Positions 16,566-25,969 are shown, counted from the first letter of the stretch. The stretch is 64,000 nucleotides of DNA from Desulfobulbus propionicus (GCA_002748735.1 PDTC01000014.1:1-64000); one strand, 5' to 3'. The notes: generated by a model not told the origin, from the letters alone. Numbers and translations are program-made.

Positions 16566-17768
16566 ATGACACACATCATGCGTATTCGTTTCTACTGCTG
16601 CATCCTCTTGTTTTTTTTCAGTACCTCTGGCCACGCGGGTATGTCGTTTGAACAGTGGCTTCAAAAATTTTCTGCCCAGGCCTTGCAAGCAGGAATCAGT
16701 AAGACAACCTGGCAACGTGCCTTTGCAGGGGTTGAGACTCCAGATGCAAAGGTGTTGGAGAAGGCACAGTTTCAACCTGAATTTACCCTGGAAATATGGG
16801 ATTATCTCGACTCCCGGGTCAACAGGACCAGTATCGGGGCAGGCAAGATTATGGCGGGGCTGCACCACGGTACCCTGAAAGCGATTCAGCAGCGCTTTGG
16901 TGTCAGGCCTTCCGTGCTGCTGGCGATCTGGTCGATGGAAACCGGGTATGGCGCGGTACTGAAAAAAACTCAACGTCTGCACTATATCCCCAGGGCTCTG
17001 GCGACCCTTGCCCACGGCGACGCGAGACGGCGCAATTTTGCAGAAAAACAGCTGATTGCCGCCTTGAAGATTCTTCAGACAGGAGATATAAGCCCTGTTC
17101 ATTTCATGGGCTCTTGGGCAGGAGCGATGGGGCATACCCAGTTTATTCCCACCAGCTATCTTGCCTATGGGGTTGATATGGATGGCGATGGTCGACGAGA
17201 TATCTGGAACTCGGTCGCTGATGCATTGGCCACGGCCTCTCGCCTCTTACACGATAATGGCTGGCGCCCGGGCAGAACCTGGGGGTATGAGGTGCTGTTG
17301 CCCGAAGATGGTGCCACCCTGGCCGAACAGACCTTGACCTTGGCGCAGTGGCAAGAAAAAGGGTTTACCCGGGTTCGGGGCGAGGCCTTTCCCCGCCCTG
17401 AAGAAAAGGCAGAACTGAAGCTCCCTGCTGGGCCGACTGGTCCAGCCTTTCTGGTACTGCGGAATTTTTTCGTCCTCAAACGCTACAACAACTCAGATGC
17501 TTATGCCCTCGGAGTGGGGCTGCTTGCAGATCGTCTCGATGGCTACCCGGGACTTGCAACGAAGTGGCCAAGACCTGCGGACAGCCTTACCGGCAGCGAA
17601 AAGGAGCAGCTTCAGGAGTTGCTGCGTGATGCTGGATATTATTCAGGTGAGATTGATGCCCAGATCGGTGCCGGGACACGCCAGGCAATTCGTGACTTCC
17701 AGCGTGCCGCTGGACTGCCGGTCGACGGTCGCCCCAGTCGCCCGGTCCTTGACGCTTTGCAGCGTTAA
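16566..17768 (+). CDS. Lytic murein transglycosylase, MltB type, with peptidoglycan-binding domain
   Basis: The 400-residue protein starts with a signal peptide (CCILLFFFSTSGHAG). It then has an MltB-like SLT domain with the catalytic glutamate in SMETGYGAV, FMGSWAGAMGHTQFIPTSYL and DMDGDGRRDIWNS. The C-terminal 60 residues (LQELLRDAGYYSGEIDAQIG ... TRQAIRDFQRAAGLPVDG) form a PG_binding_1 domain. It cleaves the glycan strands of peptidoglycan in the periplasm. It follows apbE by 12 bp and may be co-transcribed, without an obvious functional link. No lipobox is visible, so it is probably soluble rather than lipid-anchored. Starts at 16566 and 16578 are both possible. Confidence 0.9.
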   Translation: MTHIMRIRFYCCILLFFFSTSGHAGMSFEQWLQKFSAQALQAGISKTTWQRAFAGVETPDAKVLEKAQFQPEFTLEIWDYLDSRVNRTSIGAGKIMAGLHHGTLKAIQQRFGVRPSVLLAIWSMETGYGAVLKKTQRLHYIPRALATLAHGDARRRNFAEKQLIAALKILQTGDISPVHFMGSWAGAMGHTQFIPTSYLAYGVDMDGDGRRDIWNSVADALATASRLLHDNGWRPGRTWGYEVLLPEDGATLAEQTLTLAQWQEKGFTRVRGEAFPRPEEKAELKLPAGPTGPAFLVLRNFFVLKRYNNSDAYALGVGLLADRLDGYPGLATKWPRPADSLTGSEKEQLQELLRDAGYYSGEIDAQIGAGTRQAIRDFQRAAGLPVDGRPSRPVLDALQR

Positions 17769-17816
17769 GGCCTTGTTGCCCTTTACCACCTCTGCCGGGT
17801 TGAAGTGATCCCTGAC

Positions 17817-17855
17817 AAAAAAAGAGCCCGGTAGTCGATGCTCCGGGCTCTTTTT
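17817..17855. terminator. Bidirectional intrinsic terminator
   Basis: GAGCCCGG (17824-17831) pairs perfectly with CCGGGCTC (17843-17850). It is flanked by a seven-A run on the left and a five-T run on the right, so it works on both strands. It sits between the convergent lytic transglycosylase and pckG genes. Confidence 0.9.
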
Positions 17856-17880
17856 CAAGAAAGGGTTGATGAGAGGTTTA

Positions 17881-19815
17881 CTACAGGTCCTGCGGTTTGA
17901 TGACAGCGCCTTTCTTTTCTCGTAACTGCTGAAGTTCCTGCTTCTGGGTTCGATAGGTGTCAAACAGCAGCTCCGAAGCACCTTCCTCCTTTTGCCATGC
18001 CTCCTGTTGGAGCTCTATTCTTTCGATAATATTATCAATATAGAGAGAGAACTGCATGGTATACAGCTCTTCAGGATACTCCTTGTCAACGCGTTCCTTG
18101 AAGATCTGCTTCAGGTCTTCATACCTGGGAATCAGGCCAATGGGGGTGTCGATGGCTTCAACCTCGCCATGGGCATAGAGTTCGAGCCATCCCAGCCAGG
18201 CGTGGACATCCTTTTTTTCACCCAGGAGTCCCTTGCCGCTGCCGCCTCGGTTTTCATGGGTCAGAAAATAATTTAATCCTGCCATAACCGGTTTGGCCTT
18301 CATCTTGTCATTGCCAAAGAAGTTGAATTGGGCATCAAGGTACTCTGCAAGGCTGGCAGCGATAAAGGGGGCGTTGGCCCAGGGTTGTCGGCGGACACCA
18401 GTGGCGCCAACTTCGGTAGCGGTCGCCTTGGAAACGATGGATGCGCCGATAGCTACCCCGGCTGCGACATCCCGGGCGACCCAGATGGGTGGCATGGTAT
18501 CGGCGTCACGGCCGGAATAGGTGATAACCTCGATTTTGACACCGGCAGGGTCGGAATTAGCTGATTTGCTGTGATTACCTATGGCCTCGGCCCGCAGGGT
18601 GCATCGTGAATTGGGATGCGACATCGGCACCTCGGTCATGTCGCGGGTCCACTCACCCTGAAAATTGATGCCTCGCTCGGGAACGGGCTCACCATCCCCC
18701 ACCCATCGGGGTTTTTTCTGCTCGTCGATGAGTACGTTGGAAAAGATTACCTCAGTGCCCGGCTCACGCAGGCATTTCATCAGGTAGGGGTCACCTTCTT
18801 CGTTAACATCTTCGACGATGCCAAAGATTCCCTGTTCCGGGTTCACCGCCCGCAGAGAGCCGTCATCAGCGATCCACATCTGGGCAAGGTCATCACCGAC
18901 GAAGTCACTGCCAACCATGGCGGTGGTGGTCTTGCCGCAGCCAGATGGCGCTGCCCCGGCAAAGAAGGTCTTGCGGCCACCAGGTCCGGTCATGCCGGTG
19001 ATGAACATATGCTCGGAAAGCTCTTCTCCCGGGTGTTTGTACATGGCGCTGTCAGAGGCAAAACGGTGGTTACCCTTCTTCATCAGCAGGGTATTTCCGG
19101 CATAGGTGCAGAAGGTCGCATAGGTGGTCTGCCAGCTTCGATCCATATAAATCCGGGCGTTAGGGATATCTTCGGAGCGGTTCGGACCTTCCGCGTGGAT
19201 ATTGGTGAAGAACTCGCCCCGCCGGGCAACTTCAGCGTCGAAATTTGCATAGCAGTTGCGATAGAGGAGCTCGGCGGAGTGCAGCACATAGGTGGAGCTG
19301 GAGATTTCGATGGCAGGAATGGTCGCCTTGGCGCCCACAGGACCTCGGCAATAAAAACCGACCATCATGGTCTTGCCGCGCATAATACCCTTGACGGACT
19401 GCTCCATGTAGGCATGGGAATCCGAGCGCAACTCTTTTTTGGCCAGTGAGGAAATCGCTTCATCTGGATTGACAATGTAAAATGTTTGATGAACAAGGCG
19501 CCCCTGGTCCTCGGGCAGGTCAAAGTGGATGGTATGTCCATCCATGGCCAGCTTTTCCTCCTCACCCTTTTCCAGACTCATCTTTCGAACGGTCTCTCTG
19601 TCTGCCTCACTGCCTGAATGGATCAGCACGGCCTCTGGATCACACATGGCAATAGCATTGGCCACCTTGAGGAGAGCCTCCTCGTTGGTAATTTTTTCGA
19701 GTTTGCCCAGATTTTCGGCATCCAGACGGCGCGCGAACAGCTCTTTGGCTGCTTCAAGGGTTTGAATACCGCCCACGGCGGAAAGAATGTCGACACCTTC
19801 TTTGAATGCAAGCAT
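17881..19815 (-). CDS. pckG: Phosphoenolpyruvate carboxykinase (GTP)
   Basis: The enzyme interconverts oxaloacetate plus GTP and PEP plus CO2 plus GDP. The 644-residue protein has the PEPCK P-loop GAAPSGCGKTTT (near 285-294), the metal-binding VGDDLAQMWI segment after it, and GIFGIVEDVNEEGDP. GPVGAKATIPAIEIS and RGGSGKGLLGEKKDVHAWLG are also visible. The P-loop reads PSGCGKT where animal and many bacterial GTP enzymes have PSACGKT, and the N terminus is shorter. The ATG follows a strong GAGGAGGAG site. It is monocistronic, ending at the bidirectional terminator; tandem 11-bp repeats lie about 145 bp upstream of the start. Confidence 0.92.
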   Translation of the reverse strand: MLAFKEGVDILSAVGGIQTLEAAKELFARRLDAENLGKLEKITNEEALLKVANAIAMCDPEAVLIHSGSEADRETVRKMSLEKGEEEKLAMDGHTIHFDLPEDQGRLVHQTFYIVNPDEAISSLAKKELRSDSHAYMEQSVKGIMRGKTMMVGFYCRGPVGAKATIPAIEISSSTYVLHSAELLYRNCYANFDAEVARRGEFFTNIHAEGPNRSEDIPNARIYMDRSWQTTYATFCTYAGNTLLMKKGNHRFASDSAMYKHPGEELSEHMFITGMTGPGGRKTFFAGAAPSGCGKTTTAMVGSDFVGDDLAQMWIADDGSLRAVNPEQGIFGIVEDVNEEGDPYLMKCLREPGTEVIFSNVLIDEQKKPRWVGDGEPVPERGINFQGEWTRDMTEVPMSHPNSRCTLRAEAIGNHSKSANSDPAGVKIEVITYSGRDADTMPPIWVARDVAAGVAIGASIVSKATATEVGATGVRRQPWANAPFIAASLAEYLDAQFNFFGNDKMKAKPVMAGLNYFLTHENRGGSGKGLLGEKKDVHAWLGWLELYAHGEVEAIDTPIGLIPRYEDLKQIFKERVDKEYPEELYTMQFSLYIDNIIERIELQQEAWQKEEGASELLFDTYRTQKQELQQLREKKGAVIKPQDL

Positions 19816-19958
19816 TACTCCTCCTCAACTCGTTCGGAAAAAGATAAAATTTATAGGACGAACCCCATGGAGTCCGCCATTTCCTTCTGTTGCATGTGAC
19901 CCGCTCATGCCCGGATTTGTTCGCTCCCGGACAGTGGAGGTGAATGTCATCTTATGTA

Positions 19959-19980
19959 TTAGGCAGATGTTAGGCAAATG
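19959..19980. promoter_or_regulatory. Tandem 11-bp repeats upstream of pckG
   Basis: TTAGGCAGATG (19959-19969) is followed directly by TTAGGCAAATG (19970-19980), two copies with one mismatch and one-helical-turn spacing. On the minus strand a weak TTTACA-N17-TAATAC promoter overlaps them, about 145 bp upstream of pckG. This looks like a regulator binding site. The rest of the 19816-20071 gap shows nothing recognisable. Confidence 0.4.
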
Positions 19981-20071
19981 TAAACAAAATTCGTACCAAA
20001 GGGGTCGGGCTGGTCAATCTTGATATGGGAAGCCGCGAAAATCCGGAGAGATCTGGCGATGATGCCCGCAA

Positions 20072-21211
20072 TTAGACCTTCTGTCCGGCAAGGAAACAGC
20101 GGAGAACCTGTTCCGTTGCCCTGCGGATCATGGCAGTGCTGTTGGTCATCGCTTCTTCCAGTGAAATCGGGCCGGGGCAGAGAGAGAATACCGCGTTGAT
20201 CCCTAATGCATGCAGAGATGTCAGATCTTGCCCCCGGCTGCCAGCAACAGCCAGGCAGGGAATACCGTGCCGGCGGGCAAGTCTGGCGACACCTGCAGGG
20301 GCCTTGCCAAAGGCGGTCTGTTCATCAATTTGTCCTTCACCGGTGAGTACCAGATCTGCCTCTTGCAGGGCCTTTTCAAGGCCCACCACCTCCAAGACGA
20401 CATCTGTCCCAGGCCGCAGTGCTGCGCCGGTGAAAGCATGCAGTCCCGCTCCCAGACCGCCGGCTGCACCTGCTCCGGGTAACTGGGAGATATCACCTGT
20501 GGTGAAGCTGTTTAGTAGTGTGGCCAGATGGACAAGGCCTGCGTCAAGGCTGTTCACCTGCTCCGGGGTAGCGCCTTTCTGGGGACCATAAACCCGGGCG
20601 GCGCCCCGGGGGCCAGTGAGAGGGTTATCCACATCGCAGGCAGCCTCGATGTGAACGTTTTTTAGTCGTGGGTCCATGGCAGAGAGGTCCATGGTGGTGA
20701 TTGTTTCCAGGTTGTCACCTGTTGGGGTGATGGCCTGTCCGTGTCTATCGAGAAAGCGGGCTCCCAGCACGGTTGCCATACCGGTGCCGCCATCATTGGT
20801 GGCACTGCCACCAAGTCCCACCAGGATATGAACTGCTCCCAGGTCGAGGGCTGCACGTATCAGTTCTCCTGTCCCCCGGGTTGTGGTTTGCCCTGGATTG
20901 TACTCAGCGGGAGAGAGCAGGGCCAGACCACTGGCCAGGGCCATTTCCACAAAAGCGGTACGGCTGGAGGGAAGATAGCAGAGAGCAGCCTTGACGGGCT
21001 TACCTCGTGGGCCGGTGACTGTTTGCCGATGAACCTCTGCCTTGAGATGATTACGGAAGACGTCAAGGAGACCGTTTCCTCCGTCGGCAACGGGAATTTT
21101 GCGTACCTGAGCGTCGGGAAGGACCGCCAGCAGGCCCTCTGCCATGGCTGCTGCCACCTCGGACGCTGCAAGTGAACCTTTGAAGGCATTGGGGGCGACG
21201 ACGATTTTCAA
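20072..21211 (-). CDS. Glycerate 2-kinase, GlxK/GarK type
   Basis: The 379-residue protein begins MKIVVAPNAFKGSLAASEVA and contains PVADGGNGLLDVF, VGLGGSATNDGGTGMATVLG, GPQKGAT, PGAGAAGGLGAGLHAF and LVLTGEGQIDEQTAFGKAP, which are diagnostic of the type II glycerate kinase family. These make 2-phosphoglycerate (some members 3-phosphoglycerate) from D-glycerate and ATP. It overlaps the AOR gene by four bases, so it is the last gene of a three-gene operon with AOR and its ferredoxin. That arrangement suggests the AOR makes glycerate from glyceraldehyde, or that the kinase uses a product of the same pathway. Confidence 0.93.
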   Translation of the reverse strand: MKIVVAPNAFKGSLAASEVAAAMAEGLLAVLPDAQVRKIPVADGGNGLLDVFRNHLKAEVHRQTVTGPRGKPVKAALCYLPSSRTAFVEMALASGLALLSPAEYNPGQTTTRGTGELIRAALDLGAVHILVGLGGSATNDGGTGMATVLGARFLDRHGQAITPTGDNLETITTMDLSAMDPRLKNVHIEAACDVDNPLTGPRGAARVYGPQKGATPEQVNSLDAGLVHLATLLNSFTTGDISQLPGAGAAGGLGAGLHAFTGAALRPGTDVVLEVVGLEKALQEADLVLTGEGQIDEQTAFGKAPAGVARLARRHGIPCLAVAGSRGQDLTSLHALGINAVFSLCPGPISLEEAMTNSTAMIRRATEQVLRCFLAGQKV

Positions 21212-23007
21212 GGGTCTTCTCCGTTGGAAGCAGCTGGACGAGAGAGGTGGCGGGATTCTTCGGGTTGGGTCGCGGTGGCCAGCGCCATGATTGCCTGGCC
21301 ATAGGCCAAGCGGAGCGCATCCAGGTACGCTGCATCAATGGGGCCTTTCCAGGTCGTCACCTTGTAAAAACGTTTGGGAAGCACGATGCTGTGGGGTGCG
21401 TAGCCAGTGGCTAACCGGGTTTGCCAGCGAAGCCGTTGAAGAGCTTCTCCCATGGTGTCGAGTTTGGCGGCGATCCCTGTAAATCCGAGAACATTGAGGC
21501 ACGCCCCCAGCATCTCCCGAGTATAGATGTTTCGCGCAAAAAGGCAACCAACCATCGAGTTTAACAAGGCTCGGTCAGCCTCGTCCTTGAGCAGGAAGTT
21601 CACCACACCGTCAACATCCTGCTGATCGTGGCTCTGATCGTAGCGATAGGCGCCGGTGTCCAGATGGGAGTGACGAAAGCTCAGGGACTGTGAGGCAAAA
21701 AAGGTTTCACCCGTGGCGTAGCCAGCCATCTCCTGTCCGAGCACGCAGGCAAACTCTGTGCCGCCAAATTCCTCGGCTGCCCGCAACGTCCCTTTTCCCA
21801 GGAGAGCGTAAAAGTGGTTGTCCGCGCGTGACAGGTGAACAGTGGCCCGGCAGAATCCTTCGGTGTTACCAAAGTGCAGCCGCTCCCTGGTCTCTGTTTC
21901 ACTGATCAGTCCCCTGTCGTTGGCCTCAGTCGCCCAGGCAAGAGCGACGCCAGCGGATAAGACATCAAGGCCTTCCTGTTCGATGGCGTCGAGCAGGGTG
22001 AGCACCTCTGTGGGTTCGGTGATACCCAGCATGGTTCCCAGGCTGAAAATGGCTTCGTAGTCATAGGCAACCTGCCGGTAGAGAAAGCGGTGATCGTTCA
22101 TGAAACGCTCTCTGATGTGCCCCACATGAATACAGCCCACAGGGCAACCGGCACAGGCCGAATTGCGCAGCAGGGTTTTATCGGCAAAACGCTGGCCGGA
22201 AATCTTTTTTGCTGCCGGGTCGGCAGTGGTCTGGAGGTTGCGCCAGGGCAGAGACTGGAGAGTATTGAGTGCCTCGAGATTTACGGTGGTGCCCAGGTCG
22301 TGGTATTTCTTCATTTTACCATCGGCGGTGACCTGGCGATATACCTCCTTGAAGAGGCGGGAGTACTCTCGGCCTCGTGGCAGGGAAAAACTGCCATTGC
22401 CACGGATCACGATGGCCTTGAGGCGTTTGGCCCCCATGACTGCGCCGCCGCCCATGCGGCCGAAGTGACGATAGGTGTCGGCGTTGATATTCGCCATGCT
22501 GCAGAGGCGCTCACCGGCTCGACCGATACGCAGGATGGAACGATGGCCGGAACCTGCAACCAGCCGCCGGAGCAGTCTGCCGCTCTCCTGGACATCCAGC
22601 CCCCAGATGAAGTCGGCGTCGTTGACGGTCAGCTGCTGGGGACTCACATCAAGAAAGCAAGGGGCGGCCGCCTGGCCGGTAATGACCAGGGCGTCTGCAT
22701 CGGAGAAACGAAGGGCCAGGGCGCTGCGTCCCCCGGCATGGCTTTCCGTGTACTGATTGTGGCAGGGGGAGCGGAAGGCACACACTGTCTTGCTCATCAG
22801 TGGAAAATACCCGGTGAGTGGTCCTATGGCAAAGATAAGTGGTTGTTGCGGATGGTCCCACGGCTGGTCGATGCGGCCGTATTTGGAAAACAGCAGGGCA
22901 GCGAGTCCTGAGCCGCCGACCACAGCCTCACGCCCGGGTATTATCTCGATCCCTCCCTGGCCTGTCTCCAGATCCACGAGCAGAATACGGAAATGGTCCC
23001 GATTCAT
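21208..23007 (-). CDS. Aldehyde:ferredoxin oxidoreductase (tungsten/molybdopterin)
   Basis: The 599-residue protein has AOR hallmarks: ILLVDLETGQG at the N terminus, GRSALALRFSDADALVITGQ in the first cofactor-binding region, GGGAVMGAKRLKAIVIRG, and a 4Fe-4S motif CAGCPVGC (near 284-291) with a later cysteine in NSMVGCLFARN. Enzymes of this family oxidise aldehydes to acids with a tungsten or molybdenum bis-pterin and pass electrons to ferredoxin in the cytoplasm. The start overlaps the stop of the ferredoxin subunit gene, and the end overlaps the kinase. The substrate cannot be read from sequence, but the linked glycerate kinase makes glyceraldehyde a candidate. Confidence 0.92.
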   Translation of the reverse strand: MNRDHFRILLVDLETGQGGIEIIPGREAVVGGSGLAALLFSKYGRIDQPWDHPQQPLIFAIGPLTGYFPLMSKTVCAFRSPCHNQYTESHAGGRSALALRFSDADALVITGQAAAPCFLDVSPQQLTVNDADFIWGLDVQESGRLLRRLVAGSGHRSILRIGRAGERLCSMANINADTYRHFGRMGGGAVMGAKRLKAIVIRGNGSFSLPRGREYSRLFKEVYRQVTADGKMKKYHDLGTTVNLEALNTLQSLPWRNLQTTADPAAKKISGQRFADKTLLRNSACAGCPVGCIHVGHIRERFMNDHRFLYRQVAYDYEAIFSLGTMLGITEPTEVLTLLDAIEQEGLDVLSAGVALAWATEANDRGLISETETRERLHFGNTEGFCRATVHLSRADNHFYALLGKGTLRAAEEFGGTEFACVLGQEMAGYATGETFFASQSLSFRHSHLDTGAYRYDQSHDQQDVDGVVNFLLKDEADRALLNSMVGCLFARNIYTREMLGACLNVLGFTGIAAKLDTMGEALQRLRWQTRLATGYAPHSIVLPKRFYKVTTWKGPIDAAYLDALRLAYGQAIMALATATQPEESRHLSRPAASNGEDP

Positions 23008-23432
23008 GGATATGCCCCGCTGGTGGAGGAGGTGGCAACTTTTTCCAGCTCAAGGCAGTCGTGAGGGCAGAATTTCAGACAGCGGCCGCAGTGAATGCAG
23101 ATAAATATCTCTCCATCTTCGGCAACACAGACCGCGTCCACCGGGCAGGCTGCTGCACATTTACCGCAGCGGATGCAGTTGTTCTTCTTCACCAGGACAC
23201 CACCACCCTTTCTCGGGAGCAAGGCTTTGGAAGGACAGACTGCTGCGCAGGGGGGTTCTTTGCAGGCAAGGCAGTAGCGCGCCTCAAAACCACCGGTCAG
23301 GCCACCACGTGAACGGATACGGATACCAGCGGTCTCCCAGGAGAGCCGTTGGTGAACGAGACGGGCGCAGGCCAGTGCACAGGAATGGCAGCCAATACAC
23401 CGCTCCATGCGCGGTGCAGTGAGGACGTTCAC
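23004..23432 (-). CDS. Polyferredoxin subunit of the AOR
   Basis: The 142-residue iron-sulfur protein has four clusters by motif: CIGCHSCALAC, CLACKEPPCAAVCP, CIRCGKCAAACP and CIHCGRCLKFCP. Proteins of this kind (HycB/AorB-like) carry electrons from an aldehyde oxidoreductase to ferredoxin or another acceptor. A GTG start (MNVLTAPRMERCIGC) follows CAGGGA. Its stop overlaps the AOR start by four bases. It is the first gene of the operon. Confidence 0.88.
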   Translation of the reverse strand: MNVLTAPRMERCIGCHSCALACARLVHQRLSWETAGIRIRSRGGLTGGFEARYCLACKEPPCAAVCPSKALLPRKGGGVLVKKNNCIRCGKCAAACPVDAVCVAEDGEIFICIHCGRCLKFCPHDCLELEKVATSSTSGAYP

Positions 23433-23794
23433 GGCATTTCCCTGAGATCAATACGTTTCATCTTGTCTGGTAAAAGAACTTCTTGGTGCATAGGGGGTGT
23501 TACGATGCAATGGTTGGGTAGTGGTGCCGGTTTCGTCGTTGTACCTGTTTGCCCCTGGCGACAGGTCAGCCCGTTGTGGTAGGGTGGGGGTACCTCTGCA
23601 GCACAGCTGTTTCTCTTGTCCTGTGTGAGTGTTTATGCTTACCTGAAGCTGAAGATGCCAGGCCGCAGCCCGCTCTCATGCTCGATATATAAACGGAACA
23701 GGCTGAGGAGGCAATTGTTTCCGGGGTAAAAGGCTGATATTGTCCCTGGTTTTTTGTCGTCTTTCAAGATAGTAGCGCTGGAGGGAACAGAGAG
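23433..23794. other. Divergent intergenic region between the AOR operon and radA
   Basis: These 362 bases must hold promoters for both the leftward AOR operon and rightward radA. I looked for a molybdenum/tungsten cofactor riboswitch and clear -35/-10 elements and could not support either. No open frame in it has a recognisable product. Confidence 0.4.
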
Positions 23795-25168
23795 GTGCGA
23801 TCAGCAAAAAAGACCGAGGTCGTGTTTGTCTGCACGTCCTGTGGTTTCCAGACGAGGAAATGGCTCGGCCGCTGCCCTGAATGCAAGGCCTGGGATAGCC
23901 TGGGTGAACAACAGCGAAATCGGGGCGGACAGGGTGATACCAGGAGCAGGGCCGCTGCCGTCCCCCTCAATCAGGTGGATGCCAGGAACGAGGATGCGGT
24001 CCGGACAGTAACCGGTATCGGCGAACTGGACCGGGTTCTCGGCGGTGGTATTGTGGCAGGATCTCTGGTGCTCATCGGCGGTGACCCGGGAATCGGAAAA
24101 TCAACGCTGATACTTCAGCTACTTGACGGGATTGCTGCTGAAGGTGTCAAGGTTCTGTACGTGACCGGCGAGGAATCTGTCCGACAGATCAGGATGCGGG
24201 CGGATCGTCTCGGGGTGTCCAGGGAACAGATCTATCTCTCCACGGAGAACTGCGTGGAGTCGATGGTACAGCTTGCCGGTGAACTGCAGCCGGGGCTGGT
24301 GGCCGTGGACTCTATTCAGACGGTCTACAGTGAGGAGGTCGGCTCGGCGCCGGGCTCAGTTACCCAGGTGCGCGAGTCAGCAGCCAGGCTGCTGGAACTG
24401 GCCAAAAAAAACAACCTGCCCACACTGCTGGTGGGCCATGTCACCAAGGACGGCGCCATTGCCGGACCGAGGGTGCTGGAGCATATGGTGGATACGGTCC
24501 TTTACTTCGAGGGAGACCGCGGCCATGTTTTTCGCATTCTTCGCACCGTAAAAAATCGTTTTGGCCCAACCAACGAGATAGGTGTTTTTGAGATGCAGGA
24601 GAGAGGCCTGGTGGAGGTGGAAAATCCGTCGGCCCTGTTCCTTGCCGAACGGCCGGTGAATGTCCCTGGTTCGGTGGTCATGGCCAGTATCGAGGGCACC
24701 CGCCCCATTCTTGTGGAGGTCCAGGCACTGGTGAGCCGTTCCAACGTGGGAACTGGTCGAAGGACGGCCATTGGCGCTGATCCGCAACGGTTAGCGCTCC
24801 TCACCGCTGTGCTCGAAAAAAAGGTGGGGGTGACCCTCTTTGATCAGGACATCTCCGTGAACATCGCCGGAGGCATCCGCATTGACGAGCCAGCCTTGGA
24901 TCTTGGGATGGTGGTGGCCCTGTTGTCCAGTTGTCTTGAACAGATTGTCGACCCTACGACCGTGGTGTGTGGGGAAGTGGGACTTGCCGGGGAGATTCGG
25001 GCTGTCGGCCAGATTGAGCTGCGGCTGCGTGAGGCGGAACGTCTCGGGTTCAAAACCTTTTTTCTGCCAGAATCATCGCGGCATCAGGTGAAAACACCAC
25101 CCGATGCCATGGCCCTTGTTCCTGTACGATCCCTGCCCGATGTCATGGCGCGCCTTTTTCAGCGATAG
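23795..25168 (+). CDS. radA: DNA repair protein RadA
   Basis: RadA promotes branch migration during recombinational repair. The 457-residue protein has the N-terminal zinc finger (C13, C16, C27, C30), a RecA-like ATPase with GGDPGIGKST (near 95), the signature KNRFG (near 252), and a C-terminal Lon-protease-like domain (LGMVVALLSS ... GEVGLAGEIRAV). Length and order match the family. The GTG start is preceded by GGAGGG at a suitable distance. It stands alone, convergent with pyrF. Confidence 0.95.
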   Translation: MRSAKKTEVVFVCTSCGFQTRKWLGRCPECKAWDSLGEQQRNRGGQGDTRSRAAAVPLNQVDARNEDAVRTVTGIGELDRVLGGGIVAGSLVLIGGDPGIGKSTLILQLLDGIAAEGVKVLYVTGEESVRQIRMRADRLGVSREQIYLSTENCVESMVQLAGELQPGLVAVDSIQTVYSEEVGSAPGSVTQVRESAARLLELAKKNNLPTLLVGHVTKDGAIAGPRVLEHMVDTVLYFEGDRGHVFRILRTVKNRFGPTNEIGVFEMQERGLVEVENPSALFLAERPVNVPGSVVMASIEGTRPILVEVQALVSRSNVGTGRRTAIGADPQRLALLTAVLEKKVGVTLFDQDISVNIAGGIRIDEPALDLGMVVALLSSCLEQIVDPTTVVCGEVGLAGEIRAVGQIELRLREAERLGFKTFFLPESSRHQVKTPPDAMALVPVRSLPDVMARLFQR

Positions 25169-25264
25169 CTGGGGAGACTTGCCATTGCTCATGAACGCAG
25201 CGGACAGCCAGAGGATAACCTGCCGGTGACAAGGCCGCGTGCAGGGTATGCTTTTTCTGGAGAC

Positions 25265-25969
25265 TCAGACCTCCTGGTTTGGCAGGGCGGTGCGGATCTC
25301 CTGTTCGATGGCCGTAACCGCAGCCACCGGATCGGCAGCATCGCGGATGGGTCGTCCGATGACCAGATGGTCAACACCGCTGTTGATGGCGTGGGCGGGC
25401 GTGGCCACGCGCTGCTGGTCGTCGGTGCTTGTTCCGGACGGTCTGATGCCCGGAGTCACCAGGGAGAACCCCTGGCCAAAACGGCGCCTGAGGGCTTTGG
25501 CTTCCAGTGCTGAACAGACCAGGCCGTGGCAGCCGCAGCCGAGCGCCATGTCTGCCCTGGCCAGTACGAGTTCCTCCACTGAACCGGGAAAGTCGAAGGT
25601 GCGGAGTTCTTCTTCACCCAGGCTGGTGAGCACGGTGACTGCCAGAATTTTGATGCCGGTGTCCGCTGCCAGCGCCGCTTCGACCACCGGGCCCACAGCG
25701 TGCACCGTTGTCAGGCTAACCCCGTGACCCGCCAGCTGCTCCATGGCCAGTTGGACCGTGGCTGGAATATCGTAGAGTTTGAGGTCGAGCATAACCTTGC
25801 CGCCGTTGTTGACGATGTAATCGACAACCTGCCAACCCGTCCCGTAGAAGAGCTGCATACCGATCTTGAACAGGCGAATTCGTCCCTGGAGTCGATCGAC
25901 CAGCCGTATGGCAGCAGCAGCGTCGGCCACATCCAGGGCAAAGATGATGCGTTCATCAAGAGGTATCAT
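25265..25969 (-). CDS. pyrF: Orotidine 5'-phosphate decarboxylase
   Basis: It converts OMP to UMP, the last step of pyrimidine synthesis. The 234-residue protein has the active-site LDLKLYDIPATV (Lys and Asp tetrad), FKIGMQLFYGTG, LVTPGIRPSG and the phosphate-binding VIGRPIRDAADP. Its ATG overlaps the preceding hypothetical gene by four bases. It is the last gene of the minus-strand operon rsmB - hypothetical - M24 peptidase - hypothetical - pyrF. Confidence 0.95.
   Translation of the reverse strand: MIPLDERIIFALDVADAAAAIRLVDRLQGRIRLFKIGMQLFYGTGWQVVDYIVNNGGKVMLDLKLYDIPATVQLAMEQLAGHGVSLTTVHAVGPVVEAALAADTGIKILAVTVLTSLGEEELRTFDFPGSVEELVLARADMALGCGCHGLVCSALEAKALRRRFGQGFSLVTPGIRPSGTSTDDQQRVATPAHAINSGVDHLVIGRPIRDAADPVAAVTAIEQEIRTALPNQEV

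Noticed and set aside
18616-19449. 277-residue plus-strand open frame
   Set aside because: It is antisense to the PEPCK gene and its sequence is the usual low-complexity shadow of a GC-rich gene.
22090-22911. 273-residue plus-strand open frame
   Set aside because: It is antisense to the AOR gene, with no family features.
23433-23794. Possible cofactor riboswitch upstream of the AOR operon
   Set aside because: I could not find a conserved set of stems by eye; the idea comes only from the downstream gene.
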